Below, in pieces: positions 15,241 to 25,600 of a stretch of 64,000 nt of DNA. Position 1 is the first letter of the stretch. The number at the start of each line of letters is the position of its first letter. This DNA is from Symsagittifera roscoffensis. Lineage: Eukaryota; Xenacoelomorpha; Acoela; Convolutidae. Both the position numbers and the translations under genes were made by a program. The notes beneath the pieces were generated by a model. It searched no databases. It was given only the letters and a program-made list of their open reading frames with translations, and was not told the origin of the DNA. Where the stretch lies: the NCBI RefSeq assembly GCF_963678635.1, contig NC_087062.1:29782833-29846832 (forward strand), in the 5' to 3' direction.

Positions 15241-15688
15241 CTTTTAGCTTCCTGGTCCTGTCCTGAGTTGATTTTAACTAACATCCCGCTTCCTTTTTTT
15301 AGAGAACCAGAAGCTAGGAGTGAGGGAAAGGATTGATCCGTCTTCGATGGAGATGATGATTTTTATCTAATGAGCAAAAACAATCGTAATTTATTAAATA
15401 TTATTAGCCCTGTTTTTAGGAGTGACCTCGTGGTCTGGGGATACTGAGACCCAGCCATGAGCTCACTATTTTTGCATATAATTAGCCTAATTTGAGCGTT
15501 CTGGTCGAAGCCGGAAAGCAGTAACGTTTTGTCGACCCGATGTTAGGAAAACCACCAAAAGAACTGGCTTTGGCAAAGACGGTGATAGACATGTAGAGCT
15601 GTGTTTAGACGCTAGCCAGTCGTTTAAGAACCTAGCTTTAATTTCCGTCGATATGTACTTCCGGTCGAATGTTACATAAATGTTTTTA

Positions 15689-15703
15689 TGGCGCTCCCGG
15701 GTG
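15689..15703 (+). promoter_or_regulatory. Candidate primer-binding site of B
   Basis: TGGCGCTCCCGGGTG starts with the TGG expected for a tRNA CCA end. C and D have the same 15-mer with one change (34,233-34,247 and 59,336-59,350). From memory the closest tRNA 3' end is tRNA-Asn, with mismatches. The 12-nt distance from the LTR end is longer than usual. Confidence 0.45.
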
Positions 15704-17596
15704 ATTTTTTTAACATCATGACCGGCAGAACCGTCAACGATTACTCCCCGTCGAGTGGATGCTCAAAACAACGCCCTCACCACCGGGGCGGAAGGGTATT
15801 TTGGAACGCGGAAGCCTTTCGGATTCCCGTGAATAGCGTTTTAACCTAGTTAAGACCGAAAATTCACGAACCAGGAAGGGTGGGGGATTGGCCGTCCCGT
15901 CGTTCCCTGAGAAATTTGTGACCAAAAACACTTCAAGATATATATGAAACCAAAAAAAAAGGAGTATAATACCTAAACAAAACAAAAAACATAAAAAATA
16001 ACCGAAAAAAAAAACAAAAACAGTAGAAAAGTATAAAATCAGTAGAAATCATCCCCCCAGACAAGATGTGATCCGACCCTCCCATTTGTTGTTGATAGAT
16101 ATATTGTTGTTACAGGCATTTATATCAATCAAGATTGTTACAATCATTTTTGTAGCCCGTTTGTGAGGCTTGTACTGTAGGGTTATTTGAGTATTTAAGC
16201 ACGTTAATGCTAATTTTCGCTCAATCCGGAAGGGTCTCGGGACTAGAGAAGAAGACTGATCCTGCACGCAGTTCAAGGAGCGACAAGAAGGGGCTCAAGG
16301 ACAACAACAATCGACAGTTGGGTATCGTTAAAAATTTGTATCCCTTTTGGTACAAAAAGTAAGATATTACTCTGTGGGGGGCTCGACAGTGACTGCACTG
16401 TAGTGACCCTTCACCGAACTGCCAATTACCGAGTTAAGCACCTTAATTCGGATTTTGAACAAACCCAGAGGGGTATATTAGTACTAGTTTTTACCATTTA
16501 TACAGCCTATATTAATACTCTGATACCGTTTTTTAGTACAAAACACACAAAGCAGACCGGTGTTTAGGGCCAAAATAGCGATATTTTGATCCCCCCACAA
16601 ATAACAATTTTTGAGATATCGATATTTTTTGAAACGGAAAATAGCGCTAAATTATTGAGTTACATCGTAACTGTACTAGTTTTATAGGTAGAACCGGTTA
16701 AGTTTAGTTCTGAAGTGGTTGGAACTAATTGGGAACCAAAAACCGAAATATCTTGATTTTTGAAATAACGAAACGCTACAAAATAAGAAAATTTTTGAAA
16801 TTTTTGAGTTAGGACAGTGAAAATTGTTGTTCGGACAACGTTCACTAGTGAATCGACAGTTTTTAAATCTCGTTTGCCGATAACCTTACGGGTTACAGTG
16901 AAATCGAACTTAACGTGTATGATTTAGTGGATTCATCAACCCGGAAGGGTCCAAATAGCATTGTTTTTGGCAAATTTTTTCAGCTGCAACGTTTTAGATC
17001 GGGTTTTTTGCATTGAACTAGAAGATTTTAGGTTAAAAAAAATTGCGAAAGAAGTTAGGCGGAACCTATAAGAGAGAAATTTTTTTGGTTTTAGAAAAAA
17101 GACAATTTGACAATTTGGTTAATAACTTTAAAACTGCTGGACAGATCCAGTCATTGGTACCATAAGATCAGAAATTAGGTGAGCTTACTCATAGAAACAT
17201 CAATTATTCAAAAAAATAAGCGTGAAAATTTTTTAATGTTTTTTTTTGCAAGCTCACTAATTCGGGAAGGTAGAGCCTTCACGTTTTAGAAAATTTTTTC
17301 GGAAAGCCCTTACACCCCTACCAAAGGGTAGCAACGGTTGAATAAGGCAATTTTACGCTGTTCTAGATAAAAAGGGAAGACTAAGGAAACCAAAAAACCA
17401 TAGTCGAGTCGAAACTAGGCTAGTGATAAGACCCTTCACAATTAAGGTGAATTGTCAAATAAGAGGCTTAGCTTCAATCCGGAAGGGTCTTGGCAAAGAA
17501 AAAACTAGTTAGTTCCAACAGCATAATAGCATCGGAGAACGTATCCGGAATGGTATCGGATGAAAATGTTGAAAGTCTTTGAAAAGCTATTTTTAC

Positions 17597-17956
17597 AATC
17601 CGGAAGGGTCCCAATCCGGAAGGGTACCGATTTTGCCAATCCGGAGGGGTCCATTTTTTGTCAATCCGGAAGGGTCTTATTTTTGCCAATCTGGAGGGGG
17701 TCCCAATTTTGCCAATCCGGAAGGGTATTAATTTTGCCATTCCGGAGGGGTCTTGTTTTTGCCAATCCCGAAGGGACCCAATCTTGCCAATCCGGAGGGG
17801 TCTTGTTTTTGCCAATCCGGAAGGGTCCCAATTTTGCCAATCCGGAGGGGTCTTGTTTTTGCCAATCCGGAGGGATACTAATTTTGTCAATCCTGAGGGA
17901 TACTTTTTTTGCCAATCCACAGGGGTTCTGTTTTTGCCAATCCGGAGGGGTACTAT
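17597..17956 (+). repeat. Minisatellite in the B leader, 15 units of about 24-26 bp
   Basis: Each unit is AATCCGGARGGGTC plus a short T-rich filler such as TTGTTTTTGCC. I count 15 units with scattered substitutions. C has about 8-10 degenerate units (36,141-36,327) and D has 5 (61,260-61,366). Frames reading through it on either strand are repeat translations, not genes. Confidence 0.9.
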
Positions 17957-18681
17957 TTTGTTAAGACTTAAGTAGACAGAAGAAAAGAAAATAGTGAAAG
18001 AGACAGGTAACTGCACTGGTAACTTACCTTTTATAAAAGACCAGACCAAAACAAAACAGGTCTAAACTCGGATTTACGCGACACTAAGTCTAAATTGAAA
18101 AAAAGTTTGTAAGTGGTTTGTGTGGATTGAAATCCAAATCATTTTTGGGAAAAGTGATTGCCCTGAGGATTTTAGTAGGTCTAGCTCGGGCAATCCGAAG
18201 GCAGATAGGTAACACAAGACTCGGTGGGTGCAATAGACGCCCACTTGAGAAAATTACTGCTTTTTGTCTGTTTGGTGCAGCACCGAACTGGGAAAGCTCT
18301 TTCTTTAGAAACAAGTTCGACTATTTCATTGCGACTGACTGAAGTACAAAACACATACGTTTTTCATTGAAAGTAATCTTATCTTTCTTCATTTTGGTTT
18401 TAAATCAATAATATCTGTCTTTGATTGGTTAGTGAGAACACTATCTTTTAAATAAATTGATATCATCACACTATGCTAGCTTCATATCTCACAACTAATA
18501 ATCGATTATTGTGAATAAATTCTATACACGCTGTACTGTGATAGCATACAAGGATCCGTGGTCACTATTTCAGTGAAACTTTTGGAAATTATTGTGTTGT
18601 GTTATTGTTATCAGTAGTCAGACTAAAAGGGCATGAACAATCGAATTGAGTGTAAAAGCAGTAAGAAATGATAAATTGAAA

Positions 18682-21405
18682 ATGAGTCTAGACAAGTCAA
18701 GGATACCTAAACTAAGTGATAGCTCCAAGAAATTCATACCAGAGAAACAGGTAACAGCAATGAACGACCCTTTTGTGGAAAGGCTCACATGAACCCAGAC
18801 CGACAAAGGGAGGAAATTTTCAGGCAGAATGGTTGAAACCAGGAGTCAAAAATCCTCAGAAGGACAGAAGGCAAGGTTAGAGGTAGAGGTCCGTGCAGAC
18901 CCTACCATGGATGAGAACCAGGAGGGACATGGACCGGAAGGGAGAGGAACAGAAGATTGGCGAGTGAATCTACTCCGGTAGAATAAGGCAGAGATTTTGC
19001 CGCTTCCACTGGAACCCTGGACCGAGAAGAATTGTCGGAACTGTCCGACATCTCTACTGAAATTGTGGCGACTACAAGATCTTACACAGACAACACCATG
19101 GTGCCTGGCTTGACGAAGAATTCGGCAACGTCCTCATCGTTTTCAGAAAGAGTGAAGAACACTTTTGGAAGATTCTTTCCATTTAACATGGGAACGGGTA
19201 CAAGCGATGAAGCAGAAGCCCAGGAACAAGAAGAGGACGATGACGGGCAAGATGACTTTGGATCTCAAGTCAACCTCAATAGCTCGATTCAGGAGAATGA
19301 CGCATACACCGATAGAGAGGCTGGGACCATGGACCAATTAGGTGCGGTGAGGACAATAAGCAAGACCACAAACTGATCAGGCCAGTCAGGAGACTTTTTG
19401 AACATGACGAATTCGGAAATGCGAACTTCGAAGAATAGGAATACAGGGCTATGTGACGCACCTGCGGATCCAGAAGTGGATCATGAAAAGACATCGAGGC
19501 AGAGAATCAAAGCCCGAATCTCGACCAGCACCAAGCTACCTGGGATCGACAGGGTGACACCGCCACTAGTCACGCCACTACTGGAAAACGGGGCATCATT
19601 AGAAGAAGCCTTGAACAACATAGTGGGCAGTATAGGAGAACAAAATGAACAGATGACCATAAGAATGAGTGAACTAGAAAGAGCAGTCCACGTCGAGAGA
19701 GAAAATTTGCGGGAAGAGATCAACCGCAACAGACAACAAGTTAGTAGAAGAGAAAAACGCTTGAAGGAGAGAACGGATGAACACCTGGCAAAAAGCTTGT
19801 CGCGAAGGACGAGGTAAGCTGAGCAGAGAGAACTACGATTGAGAGACGACATGGAGAAGTTGAGAATTCAAAAAGAGCAGACGCTTGGAACTCTTGACAC
19901 GAAGATAAATGCGATGATGGAGAGGCGAACTCAGGCCATCATGGATATGTTGGACAAGCTAGGATATGTTGGACAAGCTAGTAGGCATTAGGAGTGGATC
20001 AAAAAATGGGGAATCGAACTCGGGAGAGCCGAGGGTGAACTTCAATGAACAACAGAATAGGAGAAAGACATATGGATCCACTAGAGGAAGGTGCAATTCA
20101 TCAAGTTATGTCGCAGGAGACAATAGAACACGGGGCCCGTACATCAGAGGAAGCTCAACTGGCACTAGACAGACCTCAAACAAACGACCGACGCAAGATA
20201 CATATGCGACTGGGAGATGTGATTCCAGGAACAGGAGTCAAGCGAGTCAAGGAAGAAACAATCCCAGCGAATTGGACAGGAGGGATAATCCAGTGCCCTT
20301 ATCAGGGGGCAATGATGCTCAGGCGGGGCATGCAAGAAACGCTACATCAAAGGCCACAGCCATTGAACCTCTGAACAGGTCTTTGGAAACTTTTCTTACG
20401 AGGTTACCTAGAACCAATGAACGTAGTGAAAAGTCCAGAAAGGTTTTTAAGAAAGCAAGATACTATACAGACGAATCTGATGGCTGTATTGATACCTGGA
20501 TAGAGGTGTTGAAACTGCATTTTGAAGAAGAGGACTTGTCAGAAAGACAAGAATGCAGGGCTCTCACCAGCAACTTGGAAGGGACAGCCGTAGACCTGAT
20601 GCGCTTCGAGAAACGGCGGCGACGTGAAGATGAGACGATAGAAAAGTTTCTAGACAATTTGGAGATGCTGAGGAGGCGTAGCCAACCAAATGAGTCGAAC
20701 AGAAGGATGAACCTGGCAGTAGCCTCAAAAATCATTGATGGTGTGAAGAATGATGAGCTTCGAACAATGTCAGCGACACATTATACACTACTCTCAACCA
20801 ATGCGCCAACACCAAAGGAGTTGAGACTCAAGTCAAAAAAATATCTTTTGCTGGAGCCTCATGGAGATCTGTATATTACAAGAACAATTAAGGCAATTTC
20901 AACAACGGACCAGCAAACCAAGGAAGCAACTGGTACAAACCGAAGGACGATATGGACAAGAAACGCTCTTCTGCAAAATCACGTGTCAGCATGTCCAAAT
21001 TACAAACAGGGCATGAGAGAAAAAGGCTTTAGCCTCGAGGATGAAAATGCATCAGAGGTCGATCATGAAGATTTCATGAGAGGAGTAATTGCGAAATTCG
21101 GCTCAAGGTGTTTCTTTTGCAACTTGGAAGGTCGTTTTAAATCGGATTGCCCCCCATTTCGGGATGCTGTAGCAGACATCAAGCATCCAATGCATGAGGA
21201 AGCTTTATCGGGTGTGAAATCCAGCAAGGCTCGCCTGTTGAGTGAAGCGGAGGCGTGCAGAAAAGAAAAACCGCAAGAGCTGGCAACGAAGAAGATGCGG
21301 GCGGTAACGGAAGAGATTTGTGAACCGGAGCCGGTGACTGCGGCGGATGACTTCAAGATCGACTATAGGGCAGCCACGAGGGATGCTCTAAACAGAGTCC
21401 AGTAG
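18682..21405 (+). pseudogene. gag of element B, broken
   Basis: The ATG at 18,682 matches the C and D gag starts. The frame is broken early (a TGA near 18,790) and again later. The readable parts cover the coiled-coil region (about 19,600-19,930), an RG-rich region and the capsid-like part with DGCIDTWIEV (about 20,480). The first zinc knuckle is lost. The second, CFFCNLEGRFKSDC (about 21,110-21,151), has Arg in place of the zinc-binding His. A CAG-to-TAG type stop at 21,403-21,405 separates it from the protease frame. In C the same place is an open codon, so gag and pol probably form one frame in a working element. Confidence 0.75.
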
Positions 21406-21408
21406 GAA

Positions 21409-22535
21409 TTGGTAACGAAGGAGATCGAACAAAAGGTGAAGCTCGAACTAAAGAATGAGAAAATTCAGGAAAAACTGAATCCCTTCGAGGCATCAGAAGT
21501 CAAAGAAACGAAAGCACCAAGTATTTTGAGCATGAAACTAAATGTGGTATCTGGGCAGACGTTCGGGATCGTACCACAGGGAAGCAGAATACAGTCAATA
21601 ATTTCAGTTGCAGGGCATCAGGTGATCAGGAATCTATGTGAACCTTCAGAGTTCCTTATGATGCATTTAGACGCATATGCAGATTATCTGAGACAGATAG
21701 AGCCACACACTGAGTCTAGGACTGTACGAGCGTTATTGACGACGGGTGGCAATCGAACGAAGAAACTCCACGTGCGTTACGTGGAAGTCTATGGATCTTA
21801 TCAAGGGATGTTGAACGTTGACGGGATAAGTATCTACACTAGGACCTACTTCACACCAGATGGTGACCAAATGGGGCAGATCTATTTGGGACAGGAAGAA
21901 CTTAAGGTCCGCAGAACTGGCCATGACGCCATGATGGAGCAAGATGGGGTTCACATTGGATACGAAGCAGATGTGACTGCACATCTGCTCGACACCAACG
22001 GGAAGAAAATCGGAGTCAAAGGGCTTCTGGACACAGGAGCGGTAGTAAGCGTGATGCCGATAAACAATTGGGAAAGAATGGGCTTCACGAGGGAAGATCT
22101 AATTCCAACGAACCTAAGATTGGCAGTCGCCAACCGCGGAGCAATCTATGTGGCCGGAAGGACACCAATAACGGTCCTTCACATGGGAGGACGCGATCTT
22201 TGGATGAGCTTCCTGGTGGTTGAAAATCTGGACGACTCAGATCAATTCAATCCGGGCCGTGACGTGTTACTTGGATGACGTGGTCATAGCAACACCCACC
22301 CTGGAAGACCACATTGATCGGCTCGAAGAGATCTTTGGCTGCATGAAGAGAGCAGGCTTGAAATGCAAACCATCGAAATGTGAGACCCTCAGGGGTTCAA
22401 TCAAGTATCTAGGAAGAATGGTGGACAGGTATGGCGTGAGGCCGGACCCGGAAGCAGTAGAGGCTGTGTTGACATGGAAGGCTCCCAGAACGGATACACA
22501 ACTCATGGTATCCGTTAGTGCTGACTTAAGATGGA
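21409..22535 (+). pseudogene. Protease and a remnant of RT of element B
   Basis: The aspartic protease motif LLDTGAVVSVMP is present at about 22,023-22,058, with the flap-side GRTPITVLHMGGRDLW downstream. At about 22,253 the sequence jumps straight into the RT active site CYLDDVVIATPT (YLDD 22,268-22,279), so about 1.2 kb found in C (40,690-41,915) is missing. After the thumb-like part it jumps again near 22,530, losing about 1.7 kb of RNase H and linker. B therefore cannot make a working RT. Confidence 0.75.
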
Positions 22536-23900
22536 AGATGACACGCATCAGCCAGGTGAAATGAATATTCATATGAGGGTCATGAAGACGTACTTGATGG
22601 CAAGATACAGACTCTCGGACCTACTAAGAGCGCAGAGAAATGACCGCATGACGAGCAACCTGAAAAGGTGGATCAAAAATGGAGCTCCGGACAAAGGTGA
22701 CCTGGAGGAAGATAGTTACCGCATCCTGAGACAGTACTTTATGCAGGAAGAAGGAAGGTTATATCTGAACAAGGATGGAATTCTGGCTTGCTAGAGAAGA
22801 TAGGAAGACAAGGTCCTGTACAAATATAACGCAATAGTGTTGCCGCAACTCTATCAGACAGAATTTTTGTTCAGGTCACATGATCAGATGGGCCACCAGG
22901 GAATCGACAAAGTATACCAGAGGATCCTGAAACGCTTTGAGTGGCCTGGAATGAAAAAGGCATAGGAGAAGTGGGTAACAGCATGTCCGTCATGCCAACA
23001 GGTCAAGGATCCAAGGAAATTGCGATTTCCCTTGCAGTCGATCGAGTCATCTGAATTCAACGAGGTGGTGCAGATTGATCACCAAAAGATATGTATGACA
23101 GACAGTGGTCACAATCAAGTCTTGGTCATGATAGATCACTTCACGAAGTATACAGATACTGTGCCCTGCTTAAATGCCTCAGCAGAAGAGACGTGCGATC
23201 ACCTAATAAAAATGTGGATAGCGAGACATGGTTGTCCGATGACGTTTCAATCGGATAACGGAAGAGCTTTCGTGGGAGAACTGACGAAAGAGCTCATGAG
23301 GCGTTCACAGGTGGCTCAAGCTCACTCCACGACATACCCTTCCCAGACTAATGGCTTAGTGGAAAGGTAAAATCGAACGTTAGTGTCGATGCTGAGGATA
23401 TATTGTTCCAGGTACATGACCGATTGGGACAGATATCTTCCACAGGCGTTGGGAGCTTACAACAGCACGCAACACTCCACCACCGGAGTTAGTCCACGCA
23501 TCATGTTATTAACTGGATACGAGAAGTCTTTGCCCTTGACTTTCTTTTATCCAGAGTATGAGGGGGAAAAACATCACCACAAGTGTACGTAGGGGCTGTG
23601 ATTAGACGTCAACAAGAACTAAACGACTAGTGTAGACGGAACACTCAGCAGGCAAAGGCAAGGCAGAGGAAAAGATTCGATAAAAAAGCAGCTGGTGCAA
23701 AACTTTACTCAGTAGGAGACCATGTATGGATATTTCAAAACTTTATACCACCGAAAGGAATGAAAAAGCTCCTAAAAATGGAGGGGACCCTTCATGATTA
23801 CGGAAGTGCACCAGGAGGGATTTTTTTATAGACTGAGTACTGGCCGAGCCGCTCATTACGAAAACATTAAGCCACACAACCCTCGACAGGAGACTGGTGT
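22536..23900 (+). pseudogene. Integrase of element B, broken
   Basis: The HHCC zinc-binding region (SHDQMGHQG ... CPSCQQVK, about 22,876-23,005) and the catalytic core with QIDHQK, QSDNGRAF and GLVER (about 23,070-23,370) are readable. In-frame stops at 22,792-22,794, 23,368-23,370 and 23,628-23,630 are at exactly the same codons as in C. A further stop (near 22,962) is private to B. The core is almost identical to C, more so than flanking regions. Confidence 0.75.
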
Positions 23901-25220
23901 ATACCTGCAGACATGGAAGAGGGGGATTATCTGATGATGGACCCTGCCTGTGAGGTCAATGAGAAAGGCACTAGGGGAAAAAACGATGGAAATGAGGTCG
24001 TAGAGGAAGCATCAAGTCCACCACTGGACCTGGATCCCAACGAGGTGATTGAAGCAGATGAAGAAACCTTACCCTACGCAGAGGAGGACTGGCAAGACCC
24101 TGAACAAATGGAATTCCCCAAGAATTTGGAACCAGATCTTCCGTTTACGATACAGACACGACAGAGTGACAGGACAAGGCTCACGAAGAAATATAATTCT
24201 TACGGAGATGACTTCGTAGTGGACAGGATAGATCTGAAAAAGATAGTGGAAGAAGTAGTGGGTCTAGAAGAAATAACTGTGTCACAGGACACCGACATAG
24301 TCGACGATCACGACGAGGAGTGGGTCGATGGCCGTTCCAAGCCCGAGGTAGAATTCGACCACGAGCAAAAGCAATCCTATGAACAAGACTTGACGAATCT
24401 GCGTGTCTTGGAATGGCTGAACGAAATGACGTCGGACCCAATGGAGACCAGTGTCACGATTCAATATGTAGATCGTGAAAGCATGAAATACATAAAAACC
24501 GAAAGAAATGATCCTTCCTGGGCTGCCCAGGAAGGGAGCAATTACTCATTCCTGCTTCCAACCTCGATTTAATATCCGTTTTGCGATCGACGGGTCGTCG
24601 ATGGATTTGTTTGTCCGGGGAGTGGGGTAGGACTTAAAATTATCAATAAAAAAATAAGAATAGCAAAAGCGAGAGGTGATCTACAAGCAGAAACAGGCGA
24701 TGACCCTAAGAAACCGGTCATAGGGAGAGTAGTTGAGTCATACTTTAGCTTACCAAATGAAAACTCAAGTAGCATATTATTGACAGATAGCGATTTTATA
24801 CTCAAAAACAGAACATGTGCGATAGCGATCACAGCAGACATGAGTTTTAAGACATTGTTAGCAGCGGATTTTATGAGAGAATATAAAAAAATAGAATTCC
24901 TTTGGAAGCAAAGACCAGGAATAGGAGGCTTAGCAGCTTTGCCTCCGGCGGCGTCACAAATACCGGGAAAGTACTTATGCTTCTTGATGACGAGGGCGAC
25001 GGAGAAGCGGCACGTGGACCCGGAAAACTTAGTCTTGTCCTTGACAAAAATGAGAGACTTCCTTATGGAAAGGGAAGTAAAGGAACTCTCGCTTCCAGTA
25101 TACAATCCGAACAGAGGACGACTCCATCCACGGGAGCTGTATGCACTGATACACGTAATCTTATTGGTTACTAATATACAAGTATACATACACAAGAAAT
25201 ATTATTTAAGTATAGGCTGA
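23901..25220 (+). pseudogene. Pol C-terminal extension with macrodomain, element B
   Basis: An acidic linker is readable from 23,913 to about 24,570. The frame is damaged around the hairpin/G-tract. The macrodomain remains open from 24,780 to TGA at 25,218-25,220 (DSDFILKN, ADFMREYKK, GIGGLAALPP, KYLCFLMTR, ELSLPVYNPNRGRL, YYLSIG). The domain is close to C and clearly homologous to A. Its survival as an open frame in an otherwise wrecked copy may be chance. Confidence 0.7.
24586..24633 (+). promoter_or_regulatory. Hairpin plus central PPT-like tract (B)
   Basis: The stem ATCGACG/CGTCGAT is perfect. The loop has shrunk to GGT compared with GGGA in A and C. GTCCGGGGAGTGGGGTAGG follows at 24,613. 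The stem has survived while the reading frame around it is lost. Confidence 0.5.
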
Positions 25221-25600
25221 GTTTAGGTTGCATGCAGGAAGGCGTCATACTAAATGTGTTTTATGTGTGTTATGTTATGTTATGTGTTATGTTAATAAGA
25301 CCCTGGGTCAGAGGGAATTAGTGACTATGAATAACCGAATGACGATCTTAGAAATAGATCCAGAGTTTGGACTGTCCATTCTTAGGTCGAATCCCAAAAA
25401 TTTTAGAAACAAACTGATTTTAATAAATTTTAGGATCAAAATCTTTTTGTCCAACTGTTTTAAATAAATTTTAATAAAAATTTGGAGTAAATCTGACAAA
25501 TGGGATATTCGTGACCTCTTTTCTTGATCCTGATTGATCATTTAATTGTTCACTAGATTTCAATTTATCAAACTGATAATAGAATTGAATCTGAAGGAAC
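25221..25600 (+). other. Gap between pol and the large ORF of B
   Basis: No gene. It holds a short TTATG microsatellite (about 25,263-25,293; also in C at 46,557-46,581), then AT-rich sequence. TCTTTTCTTG at about 25,519 stands where C has the acceptor-like TCTTTTCTAG, so the site is mutated in B. Confidence 0.55.

Larger units (their letters stand above)
14752..15676 (+). repeat. 5' LTR of element B, 925 bp
   Basis: It starts TGTGACATTCGACCAGAATG, shared with the C and D LTRs, and ends GAATGTTACA. U3 has diverged strongly from C, while the second half (from about 15,240) stays close. It contains a 14-bp palindrome (15,075-15,108), the promoter dyad (15,184-15,201) and the R/U5 hairpin (15,563-15,620). 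Confidence 0.8.
15677..18681 (+). other. Leader of element B, about 3.0 kb, non-coding
   Basis: No coding frame is supported. The first 230 bases, from the candidate PBS through the block ending GTTCCCTGAG, are strongly conserved in C and D and rich in GC hairpins. Further on come a palindrome ACAGTG-ACTG-CACTGT near 16,387, several single AATCCGGARGGGT-like motifs on both strands, a 15-unit minisatellite, and a conserved block just before gag. A leader this long suggests packaging, internal ribosome entry or splicing roles. These are inferences. Confidence 0.7.

Noticed and set aside
15424-15440. GACCTCGTGG resembling the 5' end of a tRNA-Trp inside the LTRs
   Set aside because: The rest of a tRNA is missing. 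Ten bases are not enough.
17597-17956. CRISPR-like array
   Set aside because: Units of about 25 bp follow each other with short T-rich filler, not unique spacers of constant length; the context is a eukaryotic retroelement.
17474-18049. Minus-strand frame of 191 codons with PSGLAK-like repeats, and plus-strand frames of 134 and 105 codons over the same bases
   Set aside because: These are translations of the 24-26 bp minisatellite in different frames. Not conserved in C or D.
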